Shown here: piece by piece, positions 8,658-17,205 of the stretch | How positions within the stretch are numbered: position 1 is the first letter of the stretch | Layout: every line of letters begins with the position of its first letter | DNA from: an uncultured Dehalococcoidia bacterium | GTDB lineage: Bacteria > Chloroflexota > Dehalococcoidia > Bin125 | Assembly: GCA_958295515.1 (NCBI GenBank) | Contig: CATQGW010000001.1 | Span: forward strand, 644,923 to 708,922 | Length of the DNA: 64,000 nt | Direction: 5' to 3' | Position numbers and translations under genes: made by a program | The notes under the pieces: model-generated | Told to the model about the DNA's origin: nothing | The model's input: the letters and a program-made list of their open reading frames with translations, nothing else | Databases searched by the model: none

Positions 8658-9097
8658 TGTTCCGCCCGCCCGGCGTACAGCTCAGCCAGATCGTCGCCGG
8701 TGAAGGCGCGGTCGGCGGGGATCACGATGATTCCATCGAGGATGTAGCTGTTGACGTTGTCGTCACGCCCGCCGACCACCACCCAGTCGCCGATCGCGAT
8801 CTGCTCCGCGCCAATCGGCTCCAGCAGATCGATTGTTGCGCCGGGGGTGAAGTCGACGGTGATCTGCTGCGCGCCGCCGCGCACGATCACGCTGTCGGGG
8901 TTGGTTTCGACGACGAAGCCGGCGAGGTCAGCGCTCGGCGCGCCGTCGGTGCCGACGGGGGCGTCGAGGACGCGGATGAATTCGTCGCTGTCGGCGCCGC
9001 CCCACTGGAAGCCGGCGCCGAGCGCGGCGGCGAAGACGACGGCCGCGGCGAGCGGCAGCCAGGCGCGTCGGCGGGCGGCTTCGAGCCACTGGCGCAC
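8654..9097 (-). CDS. Membrane-anchored OB-like domain protein of the AOR operon
   Basis: A 147-residue protein starting at a GTG preceded by AGAGAGG. N-terminal topology is basic-in (QWLEAARRRAW), one helix LPLAAAVVFAAALGAGF, then a beta-rich exported domain: DLAGFVVETNPDSVIVRGG...GDWVVVGGRDD...IIVIPADR. The pattern of short strands around GDWVVVGG resembles DUF5666-type OB folds (weak similarity by eye). It sits between the AOR gene (85-nt gap) and a second anchored protein that it overlaps. Function unknown. Confidence 0.65.
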   Translation of the reverse strand: MRQWLEAARRRAWLPLAAAVVFAAALGAGFQWGGADSDEFIRVLDAPVGTDGAPSADLAGFVVETNPDSVIVRGGAQQITVDFTPGATIDLLEPIGAEQIAIGDWVVVGGRDDNVNSYILDGIIVIPADRAFTGDDLAELYAGRAEQ

Positions 9098-9182
9098 GGC
9101 GATGCCTCTCTGATCGGAAGAGGGCGGACCGGATGGTCCGCCCTCTTCCTGTGGCGGCGGGGCGACGCAATGCGCCCGCGGA

Positions 9183-11246
9183 CTAGACGGCGATGGCGTC
9201 GGCGACTTCGGGCAGGCCGAGCGCTTCCAGCTTGTCGCGGCTGGGCTTGCAGGTGGCGGTGTCCCAGTCGCAGGCGTTGAGGAAGTCGGTTTCGAGCCGC
9301 TCGACATCGAGGATCACGTCGGCCAGCGGGCCGGTGGTCTGGTGGGTGCCGTTGCCGCCCCAGAGGCGATCGGGCACGAAGCGCTCGCGCGGGTTGTCGC
9401 CCTCGCGGACGCAGAAGGCCATGCGCAGGTTGGCGATCCGCTCGCCGGCCAGCTGCAGGTCGTCGCCCGTGAGGTTCCAGCCGGTCACGGCGTTGATCCA
9501 CTCGGGGAAGCGGTTGGTGGGGGCGGCCATCATGATGAACTGGCACATGCCCGAGGAGTTGGAGATGTGCATGTACTCCGACGCGCCCTTGTGGTGCTCG
9601 CCGCGGTCGGCGTAGTCCTTGAAGTCGCCCGGCGCGGCGGGGTAGTCGGGGCCGCCGTAGCGCGAGTTGCCCTCGTACTGGGTGTGGCGGCCCGGCGTCG
9701 GGTCGAGCTTGTAGGTCGTGTAGTACTCCGGCTGGAGCTTGCCGTCGTGCATCGGCAGTTCCTGGCCGCCCACATCGGTGCGGTAGGCCTGGGCGCGGTT
9801 GTCGCCGTTCTTCTCGTCGATCTTCGCGGCGGCCACGGCCATGCCGTCGGCGAGCAGGTCGCCGAAGGCTTCGCGCTTGCCGATCAGGTGCAGCATCTCC
9901 ATGATGCCGTCGTCGTTGCCCCAGGTGAGTTCAACGCCGCCGGTGTCTTCGAGGTCGATCAGGCCGTTCTCGAAGCACTCGATGGCGAAGGAGATGACGG
10001 TGCCGGCGCCGATCGTGTCGAGGCCGTACTCGTTGCACCAGTGGTTGGCGGCCTGGAGCATGTCGAGGTTGGCGGAGAGGTTCATGGTGCCGAAGGAGGC
10101 CATCGTCTCGTACTCAGCGCGGTGGGTGTCCTTGGGGTAGCTGAAGACGCCCTTTTCGTGCTCCCAGGAGTCGGGCACGCCGTGCGGGGACTCGATCGAT
10201 TCGGCGCCGCAGGCCATCGGGCAGCGCCAGCAGCCGTAGCTCTTGGCGCGCTTGGGCTTGCCGTTCTTGCCGATCGCGACCGGGCCGTGCTCGGTGATGT
10301 CGATGTGGTCGTAGTCGTGCGTCATCCGCGTCGCGTTGACGACCGGGCCGGTGATCGAGTCGACGTTCTGGAAGACGACTTCGCCGACGCCGCCCCAGTT
10401 GCGCACGGGGGAGTCGCCGTTGTGGGCGGAGCCGGAGGTGATCCCGGTCGTGCCGAAGGTGGCGAAGAAGTCGCGCAGGGGGGCGATGAACTCGTCGCGC
10501 GAGGTCTTGGCCAGGGCGCGGATGTCGGTGTCCTGCGAGAGCATGTTCTCGCGCGGGGCGCCGGAGACCACGACGGCCTTGACCTTCTTGGAGCCCATCA
10601 CGGCGCCGACGCCGGAGCGGGCGGCGAGGCGGCCGTGCTCGTTGCAGATGCCGGAGAGGTAGGAGAGCTGCTCGCCGGAGGGTCCGATGCTGGCGACCGA
10701 GGCCTTCTTGCCGTACTTCTCCTTGAAGGCGTTCTCGGTCTCGATCGCGCCCATGCCCCAGTACTCGGAGGCGTCCTCAATGCTGACGTTGTCGCCGTCG
10801 ATCAGGATGTAGACGGGTGTGTCGGACTGACCGTAGAGGAGGAGGCCGTCCCAGCCGGCGAACTTGAGATAGGGGCCGAAGTCGCCGCCGCAGTTGGCGT
10901 CGCCCCAGCCGCCGGTGGAAGGGCTCTTGCAGACAGCCTGGAAGCGGTTGCCGAAGATCGGCGTGCCGGTCAGCAGGCCGGGCATCAGGCCGAGGATGTT
11001 GTCGGGGCCGAGCGGGTCGGCGCCCTGGGGGATGCGATCGAAGAGCAGGCGGACGCCGATGCCGTAGCCGCCGAGGTAGTCCTTGTACATCTGCTCGGGC
11101 AGTTCTTCGCGCTCAACCGAGCCGTCGCCGAGGTGGATGTTGAGGATTTTGCCGTTGTAGGCCAGTTCGGAGGGGTTCCACTCTTTGGTTTCGGCGGGGG
11201 CTTCCGCCGCCTCAGTCTGACCGTTGCCGCCGGGTACGTTCGCCAT
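9183..11246 (-). CDS. aor: Aldehyde:ferredoxin oxidoreductase (tungsten/molybdenum pterin, AOR family)
   Basis: A 687-residue AOR-family enzyme that would oxidise an aldehyde or acid with ferredoxin as acceptor, using a bis-pterin W (or Mo) cofactor. Domain order fits the family: N-terminal beta domain with GGYGIGVRLLFDRIP and the pterin-binding KSPSTGGWGDANCGG stretch, then the [4Fe-4S] motif CWRCPMAC (Cys339, Cys342, Cys346), with a fourth Cys near the C terminus (DTATCKPS). The ATG at 11246 follows GGTGAGGA; an extra 14 in-frame residues upstream are not needed. Two small anchored proteins follow on the same strand. The natural substrate is unknown. Confidence 0.93.
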   Translation of the reverse strand: MANVPGGNGQTEAAEAPAETKEWNPSELAYNGKILNIHLGDGSVEREELPEQMYKDYLGGYGIGVRLLFDRIPQGADPLGPDNILGLMPGLLTGTPIFGNRFQAVCKSPSTGGWGDANCGGDFGPYLKFAGWDGLLLYGQSDTPVYILIDGDNVSIEDASEYWGMGAIETENAFKEKYGKKASVASIGPSGEQLSYLSGICNEHGRLAARSGVGAVMGSKKVKAVVVSGAPRENMLSQDTDIRALAKTSRDEFIAPLRDFFATFGTTGITSGSAHNGDSPVRNWGGVGEVVFQNVDSITGPVVNATRMTHDYDHIDITEHGPVAIGKNGKPKRAKSYGCWRCPMACGAESIESPHGVPDSWEHEKGVFSYPKDTHRAEYETMASFGTMNLSANLDMLQAANHWCNEYGLDTIGAGTVISFAIECFENGLIDLEDTGGVELTWGNDDGIMEMLHLIGKREAFGDLLADGMAVAAAKIDEKNGDNRAQAYRTDVGGQELPMHDGKLQPEYYTTYKLDPTPGRHTQYEGNSRYGGPDYPAAPGDFKDYADRGEHHKGASEYMHISNSSGMCQFIMMAAPTNRFPEWINAVTGWNLTGDDLQLAGERIANLRMAFCVREGDNPRERFVPDRLWGGNGTHQTTGPLADVILDVERLETDFLNACDWDTATCKPSRDKLEALGLPEVADAIAV

Positions 11247-11448
11247 CGTGTCGTCCTCACCTGATTGAGCCGTCGGCGGCGCTCTCACACCGCCGAGCGA
11301 TCCGCACGCGCTCCCATGTTGAGCGGATCACCCGCAGAATAACCAATCTGTCCGCTGCGCGCTACGCGGTGGGGTTCCTGAGCCCGTCCTGCCCCTCTTC
11401 CCCTCCGTCACACCCGCGCTCCATCACCGCCACACTCACGGTTCATCA

Positions 11449-11608
11449 CCGTCATTCCCGCGCCCCACCACCGTCATACCCGCGCTCGCCGCGGGTATCT
11501 CGCCGTCCCACCACCCACACCCCGCGACGAGATTCCCGCTCGGGGGCGGGAATGACGGAAAAGGGGGGCGGAGGGAATGACTGAAAAGGGGGCGGAGGGA
11601 ATGACGGA
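11449..11608. repeat. REP/BIME cluster in the divergent gap 11247-11705
   Basis: The 459-nt gap between the divergent AOR and MFS genes holds no credible gene. It contains at least three palindromic units: GTCATTCCCGC, GTCATACCCGCGC with its GCGGGTATCTCGCC partner, and GAGATTCCCGCTCGGGGGCGGGAATGACGG-type DNA (11530-11558), followed by two degenerate GGGAATGAC copies. Promoters for both genes must lie here as well. Confidence 0.75.
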
Positions 11609-11687
11609 AGGAGAGGGGGGAGGAGGGTTTGACGCCTGGTTTGCGCTGGAGATTCATTTCGCGTGGCGCAAAGTGTTTGGGCTGGCG

Positions 11688-11693
11688 TAGGCT
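11688..11693 (+). promoter_or_regulatory. Candidate -10 box (TAGGCT) for the MFS array
   Basis: TAGGCT lies 12 nt before the chosen ATG at 11706, with no Shine-Dalgarno between. This would give a leader of only a few nucleotides. The same hexamer stands 9 nt before lspA (57260). Tentative. Confidence 0.3.
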
Positions 11694-11705
11694 TTGCGGC
11701 ACTTG

Positions 11706-13097
11706 ATGAACCGTTTTCAGCACACCTTCGCGGCGTTTGGCTCGCGCGACTTCCGCTTCCTGTGGTCGGGGTCGCTGCTCTCGGTGACGGCGTTCATGAC
11801 GTCGTTCTTTCTGATTCCGGCGGTCGGCTACGCGCTGACGGGGTCCTACTTTCTGGCCAGCCTGGCCGCGATGGGGTCAGGCATCTCGCAGCTGCTGCTG
11901 GGGCCGTTCGGCGGCGTGATCGCGGATCGCTATCCGAAAAAGCCGCTGGTGATCATCGGGCAGGTCGCGCCGGGGCTGATCATCGCCGGGATCGGGGCGC
12001 TGATCGTGGCGGATGCGATTTCGATTCCGCTGCTGTTGGGGGCGACGCTGCTGATGGGCGTGTCGTTCTCGGTGATGGGGCCGGCGCGGCAGGCCTGGGT
12101 GGGCGAGCTGGTGCCGCGCAATCTGTTGGCCAACGCCGTGGCGCTCCAGCAGCTGGCGATGAACATCGCGCAGGTCACGACGCCGGTGCTGGTGCTCGGC
12201 GCGCTGGGCGCGGTGCTGGAGGTGGGCGAGCAGTTTCTCGTGGTGGCCGCGCTGTTCGTGGTGGTGCTCCCGCTGACGACGATGATTCGGCGCACGCAGC
12301 CGGCGGCGCGCGCGCAGCCGCAGCGGGCGGTGCTGAGCGAGCTGCGCGAGGGCGTGCGCTATCTGGTCGGCAATCCGCGGTTGCGGCTGCTCTGGGGCTA
12401 CTTCCTAGTGATGGTGATGTGCGGTTTCGCGTTCCAGACGCTGCTTTCGGGGCTGCTGGCGGCGGAGTTCGCGCGCAGCCCCTACGACCTGATGCTCTCG
12501 CTGACCGTGCTGGGAGCAGCCAGCTTCATCGTCAATCTGCCGCTGGCGGCGATCGTGTCGGGGCGTTTCGCCTGGCATGCGCTGATCGCGATGGGGGCGC
12601 TGATGGCGGTCGGCTTCTGGTTGACAGCCTGGTCGCCCGGCTACGGCGCATTCGTGGCGATGGGCGGGTTGATCGGCGCGGGCCGCTCGGGGGTGATGCT
12701 GGTCAATCAGTCGATCATGATGGCCAACACGAAGCCGCAGTATTTCGGACGGGTGATGTCGCTGGTGATGATGGGCTTCGGCTTCCAGTCGCTGCTCGCG
12801 CCGATCTGGGGGGCGATCGCGGACGCGATCGGGGGGCGTCAGACGCTGCTGCTGATCGGCGTGGTGGCGATGGCGGCGACGGCGCTGATGGTGCTGGGTT
12901 GGCTGCGCACGCGCAATCTGCCGACAGAGCAAGGCACCGCGGCCGAGGCCGCACCCGAGCCGCGGGAGCCGACGCCGCTCCTGCCGCCCGCACCTGTTCC
13001 CGCCTTCGCTGCCCGCCTCGCGCCGGTCGTGCTGATGGACGGCCAGAAGCCGGGCGGCATTCACGCCGGCGCGCCCGCGCCCGGCGCGGGCGGATAG
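11706..13097 (+). CDS. MFS exporter, first of four tandem copies
   Basis: A 463-residue, 12-helix major facilitator (MFS_3/EntS-like): FGSRDFRFLWSGSLLSVTAFM at helix 1, GPFGGVIADRYPKKPL (the loop 2-3 motif A), GPARQAWVGELVP in the middle, and a Pro/Ala/Glu-rich cytoplasmic tail ending RLAPVVLMDGQK. Likely a proton-driven drug or siderophore exporter in the inner membrane; substrate unknown. It starts a four-gene same-strand array with gaps of 3 nt or less. The signature tail AARLAPVVLM recurs at the ends of copies 3 and 4, showing recent tandem duplication. Confidence 0.85.
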   Translation: MNRFQHTFAAFGSRDFRFLWSGSLLSVTAFMTSFFLIPAVGYALTGSYFLASLAAMGSGISQLLLGPFGGVIADRYPKKPLVIIGQVAPGLIIAGIGALIVADAISIPLLLGATLLMGVSFSVMGPARQAWVGELVPRNLLANAVALQQLAMNIAQVTTPVLVLGALGAVLEVGEQFLVVAALFVVVLPLTTMIRRTQPAARAQPQRAVLSELREGVRYLVGNPRLRLLWGYFLVMVMCGFAFQTLLSGLLAAEFARSPYDLMLSLTVLGAASFIVNLPLAAIVSGRFAWHALIAMGALMAVGFWLTAWSPGYGAFVAMGGLIGAGRSGVMLVNQSIMMANTKPQYFGRVMSLVMMGFGFQSLLAPIWGAIADAIGGRQTLLLIGVVAMAATALMVLGWLRTRNLPTEQGTAAEAAPEPREPTPLLPPAPVPAFAARLAPVVLMDGQKPGGIHAGAPAPGAGG

Positions 13098-13100
13098 TCT

Positions 13101-14462
13101 GTGATGGACGCGCTGCGCGCCGTCTTCGCGTCGTTGGCGCTCCCGCGCTTCCGCCGCCTCTGGCTGCTGATCGTCCTCTCGGCGTTTGTTCCGGTCGTCG
13201 CCTGGACGGTCTTGTTCAATGCCGGGTTCGATCTCAGCGAATCGTATGTCTCTGCAACGATTCCTCACGCCCTCACGCCGCTGATTCCGCTGGCGCTCGG
13301 GCCGCTCTGCGGCGTGCTCGCCGACCGCTGCTCGCGGCGCCGTCTGGTGATCGGAGCGCAGTGTGTGATGGCGGCGGCGCTCGCCGCCATTGGTGCGCTG
13401 ATCCTGCTCGACCTCCTGACCATCGCGTTGCTGTCCGCTCTGACGCTCGCGGTGGTCGCAGCCGGAATTCTCTTGGCCTCGGCGCACGATGTCTGGGTAG
13501 CGGAGCTCGTGCCCCCGCGTCTGTTGGCCAACGGCCTGGTGCTGGCGACGGTCGCGGTAGCGCTGGCGGCTGTTGCAGGCACGGCGCTGACAGCGCTGTC
13601 CGTCATCGAATGGCACGTCGGCTTCGGCTGGATTTGTCTGTTCCTCGTTCTGGTGTCGCTCGCCGCGCTGGCGGTCGCGCTGAGACTGCCGTCCGCCGCC
13701 CCACACGCCGCCGCGCGGATCGGATTCCTCCGCGAGCTGCGCGCCGGAGTCGGTTACCTCGCGCGCCAGCCGCGCCTCCGCGCATTGTGGTTGTTCGGCC
13801 TCGTGGTTGGTGCGTGCGGCACAGGCACGGAGCAGTTCCTGCTTGAGCGGATGTATGCGGAGTTCGGCAGCTTGCGCCTCGGTACCATTGAGATCGTCGC
13901 CGCGATCGGCTTGGGCTCCGCCGCCGTCACGATCTCGCTTGCCGGTTTGCTCGGCGGCGGCTTTGCCTGGCCGCTGTTATTTTTCTTCGCAGTCTTGTTG
14001 GCGGTCGGCGCATGGCTGGGCGCTGCGGCCATCGGCGCCGATCTGCTCGCTGCGGCGCGGCATTTCGTGAGAAGCGTCGCCGGCATCGCGATGCTGATCA
14101 TCACCGTGCTGACCTTAATCAACGCGAAGCCTCAGTACTACGGGCGCGTGCTCTCGCTGCTCGTCGTCGCGTTCGGCCTCGGCGGCGCGGTGGATCTGAT
14201 CGTCTTCAACTTCGGCGACATCTGGATTGCCGCGCAGTTCGACAGCCGCGATTCGCTCTGGGTTCTGGGCGCGCTGGCGATCGCCGGGACGGTGTTGATG
14301 CTGATCAGCTGGCGGCGCGCGCTCGGCTCGCCGCCCGAACCGGGCAGCGCCGTTGCGGCGATGCTCGGTCCGCCGATCGCCGCCTTCTCGCCGGACCTTG
14401 TGGCGCAGATCGCGTTGAGCCGCGCGCAGCGGGGGTCGGACGACGAGGAGCGATTCGGATGA
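13101..14462 (+). CDS. MFS transporter, divergent second copy of the tandem array
   Basis: A 453-residue, 12-helix MFS protein sharing the array's plan but clearly diverged. Helix 1 begins LALPRFRRLWLLIVLSAFVPV, motif A is GPLCGVLADRCSRRRLV instead of the GGVIADRYPKKPL of its neighbours, and the conserved C-terminal RLAPVVLM tail is absent. Codon usage is also more C-rich than copies 1, 3 and 4. It starts 3 nt after copy 1 and overlaps copy 3 by ATGA. It may be an older duplicate or an inserted homolog with a different substrate. Confidence 0.8.
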   Translation: MMDALRAVFASLALPRFRRLWLLIVLSAFVPVVAWTVLFNAGFDLSESYVSATIPHALTPLIPLALGPLCGVLADRCSRRRLVIGAQCVMAAALAAIGALILLDLLTIALLSALTLAVVAAGILLASAHDVWVAELVPPRLLANGLVLATVAVALAAVAGTALTALSVIEWHVGFGWICLFLVLVSLAALAVALRLPSAAPHAAARIGFLRELRAGVGYLARQPRLRALWLFGLVVGACGTGTEQFLLERMYAEFGSLRLGTIEIVAAIGLGSAAVTISLAGLLGGGFAWPLLFFFAVLLAVGAWLGAAAIGADLLAAARHFVRSVAGIAMLIITVLTLINAKPQYYGRVLSLLVVAFGLGGAVDLIVFNFGDIWIAAQFDSRDSLWVLGALAIAGTVLMLISWRRALGSPPEPGSAVAAMLGPPIAAFSPDLVAQIALSRAQRGSDDEERFG

Positions 14463-15820
14463 GCGCGATGCGGGGGACGTTTGAGGCGTTTGGGGTGCGG
14501 AACTTCCGCTATCTGTGGTTCGGCTCGCTGCTGTCGACGACGGCGTTCATGACCTCGTTTCTGCTGGTGCCGATTGTGGCCTACGACATTTCGGGTTCGT
14601 ATACCGATTCGGGGATCGCGGCGGCCGGCTCGGGGATTGCGATGTTCTTTCTGGGGCCGTTCGGCGGGGTGATTGCGGATCGGTATCCGAAGAAGCCGCT
14701 GGTGCTGGTGGGGCAGGCGTTTCCGGCGCTGCTGATTCTGGGTACAGGGTTTCTGATCCTCACCGACCGGATCACGGTGCCGCTGTTGTTCATCACGACG
14801 CTGCTGATGGGGATCGGCTTCGCGGCGATGGGGCCGGCGCGTCAATCCTGGCTGGGCGATCTGATCCCGCGTCGGATGCTGGCCAACGGGGTGGCGCTGC
14901 AGCAGATGGCGCAGAACATCGCGCGCGTGTTGGGGCCGATGATTGTTTCGGTGGTGGGAATCCTCTTCCAGGTCGACGCCGGTTGGCTGTACCTGCTGGT
15001 GGCGAGCTTCTTTCTGGTGGTGGTGCCGCTGACAACGATGCTGCCCTGGACGGGGCCGAGCACCGGTGGAGCGGAACGTCCGCCGGTGCTGCGCGAGCTG
15101 CGGGACGGGTTCGGCTATCTCAAACACAACCGGCGGCTCTGGATTCTGTGGCTGTTCTGGATGGCGATTGTGGTCTGCAGCTTCGCGCCGAACACGCTGC
15201 TGCCGGGCATTCTGGATCGCGAGTTTGGCCGCTCGTCGCTCGACGCGATGCCGATTTTTCTGACGATCGGGGTGGCCTCGATCGCGATCAGCGTGCCGCT
15301 GGCGGGACTGGTGAGCGGGCGCTGGGCGTGGCCGTCGCTGTTCGGCTGCGGGGCGCTGACGATGGTCGGATTCGTGTTGACCGCGGTGTCGCCAACCTAT
15401 GAGGTGATCATCGCGATGGGCTTTGTGCTCGGCGCGGGCTCTTCGGGCGTGATGCTGGTGACGATGTCGCTGATGATGACGAACTCGCGGCAGGAGTATT
15501 TCGGGCGGGTGATGTCGTTCGTGATGCTGGGCTACGGAGCGCAGTCGTTCGTAGCGCCGCTCTGGGGCGGGATCGCGGAGGCGATCGGCGGGCGCGAGAC
15601 ACTGGTGCTGGTCGGGCTGGCGTCGTTGGCGGCGACAGCGCTGTTGCTGGCGGCCTGGCTGCGGGTGCGGCGGCTGCCGATGGAGGCCGGCAGCGTGGCG
15701 GCGGAAGAGCAGCCTGAAGCAGCGCCGGTGGAGCCGCAGCCGATACTGCGCCCAGTGTTCGCGGCGCAGCTCGCGCCGGTCGCGCTGATGAGCGGTCAAC
15801 GCACAGGCGGAGGCGACTGA
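14459..15820 (+). CDS. MFS exporter, third copy of the tandem array
   Basis: A 453-residue MFS protein very similar in layout to copy 1: FGVRNFRYLWFGSLLSTTAFM, GPFGGVIADRYPKKPL, MGPARQSWLGDLIP, and tail AAQLAPVALMSGQR. The ATG overlaps the previous stop (ATGA) and is preceded by GAGGAG, so it is probably translated by coupling. Its own stop overlaps the start of copy 4. Inner-membrane exporter; substrate unknown. Confidence 0.87.
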   Translation: MSAMRGTFEAFGVRNFRYLWFGSLLSTTAFMTSFLLVPIVAYDISGSYTDSGIAAAGSGIAMFFLGPFGGVIADRYPKKPLVLVGQAFPALLILGTGFLILTDRITVPLLFITTLLMGIGFAAMGPARQSWLGDLIPRRMLANGVALQQMAQNIARVLGPMIVSVVGILFQVDAGWLYLLVASFFLVVVPLTTMLPWTGPSTGGAERPPVLRELRDGFGYLKHNRRLWILWLFWMAIVVCSFAPNTLLPGILDREFGRSSLDAMPIFLTIGVASIAISVPLAGLVSGRWAWPSLFGCGALTMVGFVLTAVSPTYEVIIAMGFVLGAGSSGVMLVTMSLMMTNSRQEYFGRVMSFVMLGYGAQSFVAPLWGGIAEAIGGRETLVLVGLASLAATALLLAAWLRVRRLPMEAGSVAAEEQPEAAPVEPQPILRPVFAAQLAPVALMSGQRTGGGD

Positions 15821-17205
15821 TGCGGCAGATGCTGGCGAGCTTCGAGGCGCTGGGCGCGCGCGATTTCCGACTGCTCTGGTCGGGCTCGCTGCTGGCCACG
15901 ACGGCGTTCATGACCACCTTCATCCTGGTGCCGATTGTGGCGTACGAACTGACCGGCTCCTATGCGGCTTCCGGCTTCGCACAGATGGGCATGGCGCCCG
16001 CGCAGCTGCTGCTCGGTCCGTTCGGCGGAGTGATCGCCGACCGCTATCCGAAGAAGCCGCTGGTGTTGGCCGGGCAGATCGCGCCCTGCATCATCATCAT
16101 CGCGACGGGCGTCCTGATCGTGACCGACAACATCACGATCCCGCTGCTGTTCGGCTCGACTTTCCTGATGGGCGCGGCGTTTTCGCTGATGGGCCCGGCG
16201 CGGCAGGCGTGGGTGGTGGATCTGGTGCCGCCGCGCCTGCTGGCCAATGCGGTCGCGCTACAGCAGATGTCGATCAATGTCGCAGCGGTGCTCGGCCCGA
16301 TGATGGCGGCGATTCTGGTCGTCACGATGGGCCTCGATTCGGGCATTCTCTACCTGCTCGTGGCCTCGTTCTTCGTGATTGTCATTCCGCTCACGACACT
16401 GCTGCCGCAGGGCGCGCCGTCGGCCGAAAGCAAGGCGCGGCGCGGCTCCGTGCGCTCCGAGTTGACCGCCGGGTTCAGCTATCTGCGGGTGCGGCCGCAG
16501 CTGCGCGATCTGTGGCTCTTCTGGCTGTTGATCGTGGTCTGCGGTTTTGCGCTGCAGACGCTGCTGCCGGGCATCCTCGATCGCGAGTTTGGGCGCTCGC
16601 CCAACGAAGCGACGGTGCTCAATCTGGTCTTCGGGATTGCCGCACTGCCGGTCAACCTGGCGTTGGCCGGCATCGTGAGCGGGCGACTGGCCTGGCCTGC
16701 GTTGTTTGGCACCGGGGTGCTGTTGGCGCTGGGTACGGCCTTCGTCGGAGGCGCGCCGACCTACCTGCTGCTGCTGATCGCCGCCGCCGTCGCCGGCGCG
16801 GGGCGCTCCGGCGTGATGCTGGTCAACCAGGCGATTCTGATGAACAACACGCGCGGCGAGTATTTCGGGCGGGTGATGAGCTGGGTGCTGATCGCGTTCG
16901 GCTTACAGGCGCTGCTCGCTCCCGTTTGGGGAGTGGTGGCCGACGCAATCGGCGGGCGGCAGGCGCTCTACATCGTTGCGCTGGTGGTCGTGGCCGGTAC
17001 GGCGCTGATGGTGCTCAGCTGGCTGCGCACCCGCCGGCTGCTGCCGGAAGAGGGCACCGGTGCCGCCGCCGTTGCCGCCATGGCGGCGGCGACCGCAGCA
17101 GTCGAGCCGCCGGAGGAGCCGCAGACCGCGCCGTCGCCGGCCTACAGCGCGCACTTCGCGGCGCGGCTTGCGCCGGTCGTGCTGATGGAGAAGCAGAAGC
17201 GCTAG
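15820..17205 (+). CDS. MFS exporter, fourth copy of the tandem array
   Basis: A 461-residue 12-helix MFS protein: LGARDFRLLWSGSLLATTAFM, GPFGGVIADRYPKKPL, MGPARQAWVVDLVP, and tail AARLAPVVLMEKQKR. The start codon shares its A with the previous stop. The 3' end overlaps the convergent LLM gene by 4 nt. Conservation of motif A and of the tail across copies 1, 3 and 4 suggests concerted evolution or recent duplication. Confidence 0.87.
   Translation: MRQMLASFEALGARDFRLLWSGSLLATTAFMTTFILVPIVAYELTGSYAASGFAQMGMAPAQLLLGPFGGVIADRYPKKPLVLAGQIAPCIIIIATGVLIVTDNITIPLLFGSTFLMGAAFSLMGPARQAWVVDLVPPRLLANAVALQQMSINVAAVLGPMMAAILVVTMGLDSGILYLLVASFFVIVIPLTTLLPQGAPSAESKARRGSVRSELTAGFSYLRVRPQLRDLWLFWLLIVVCGFALQTLLPGILDREFGRSPNEATVLNLVFGIAALPVNLALAGIVSGRLAWPALFGTGVLLALGTAFVGGAPTYLLLLIAAAVAGAGRSGVMLVNQAILMNNTRGEYFGRVMSWVLIAFGLQALLAPVWGVVADAIGGRQALYIVALVVVAGTALMVLSWLRTRRLLPEEGTGAAAVAAMAAATAAVEPPEEPQTAPSPAYSAHFAARLAPVVLMEKQKR

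Noticed and set aside
9342-11264. 1.9-kb + strand open frame opposite the aldehyde oxidoreductase
   Set aside because: Low-complexity Gly/Ala/Val translation; the - strand frame carries the [4Fe-4S] motif.
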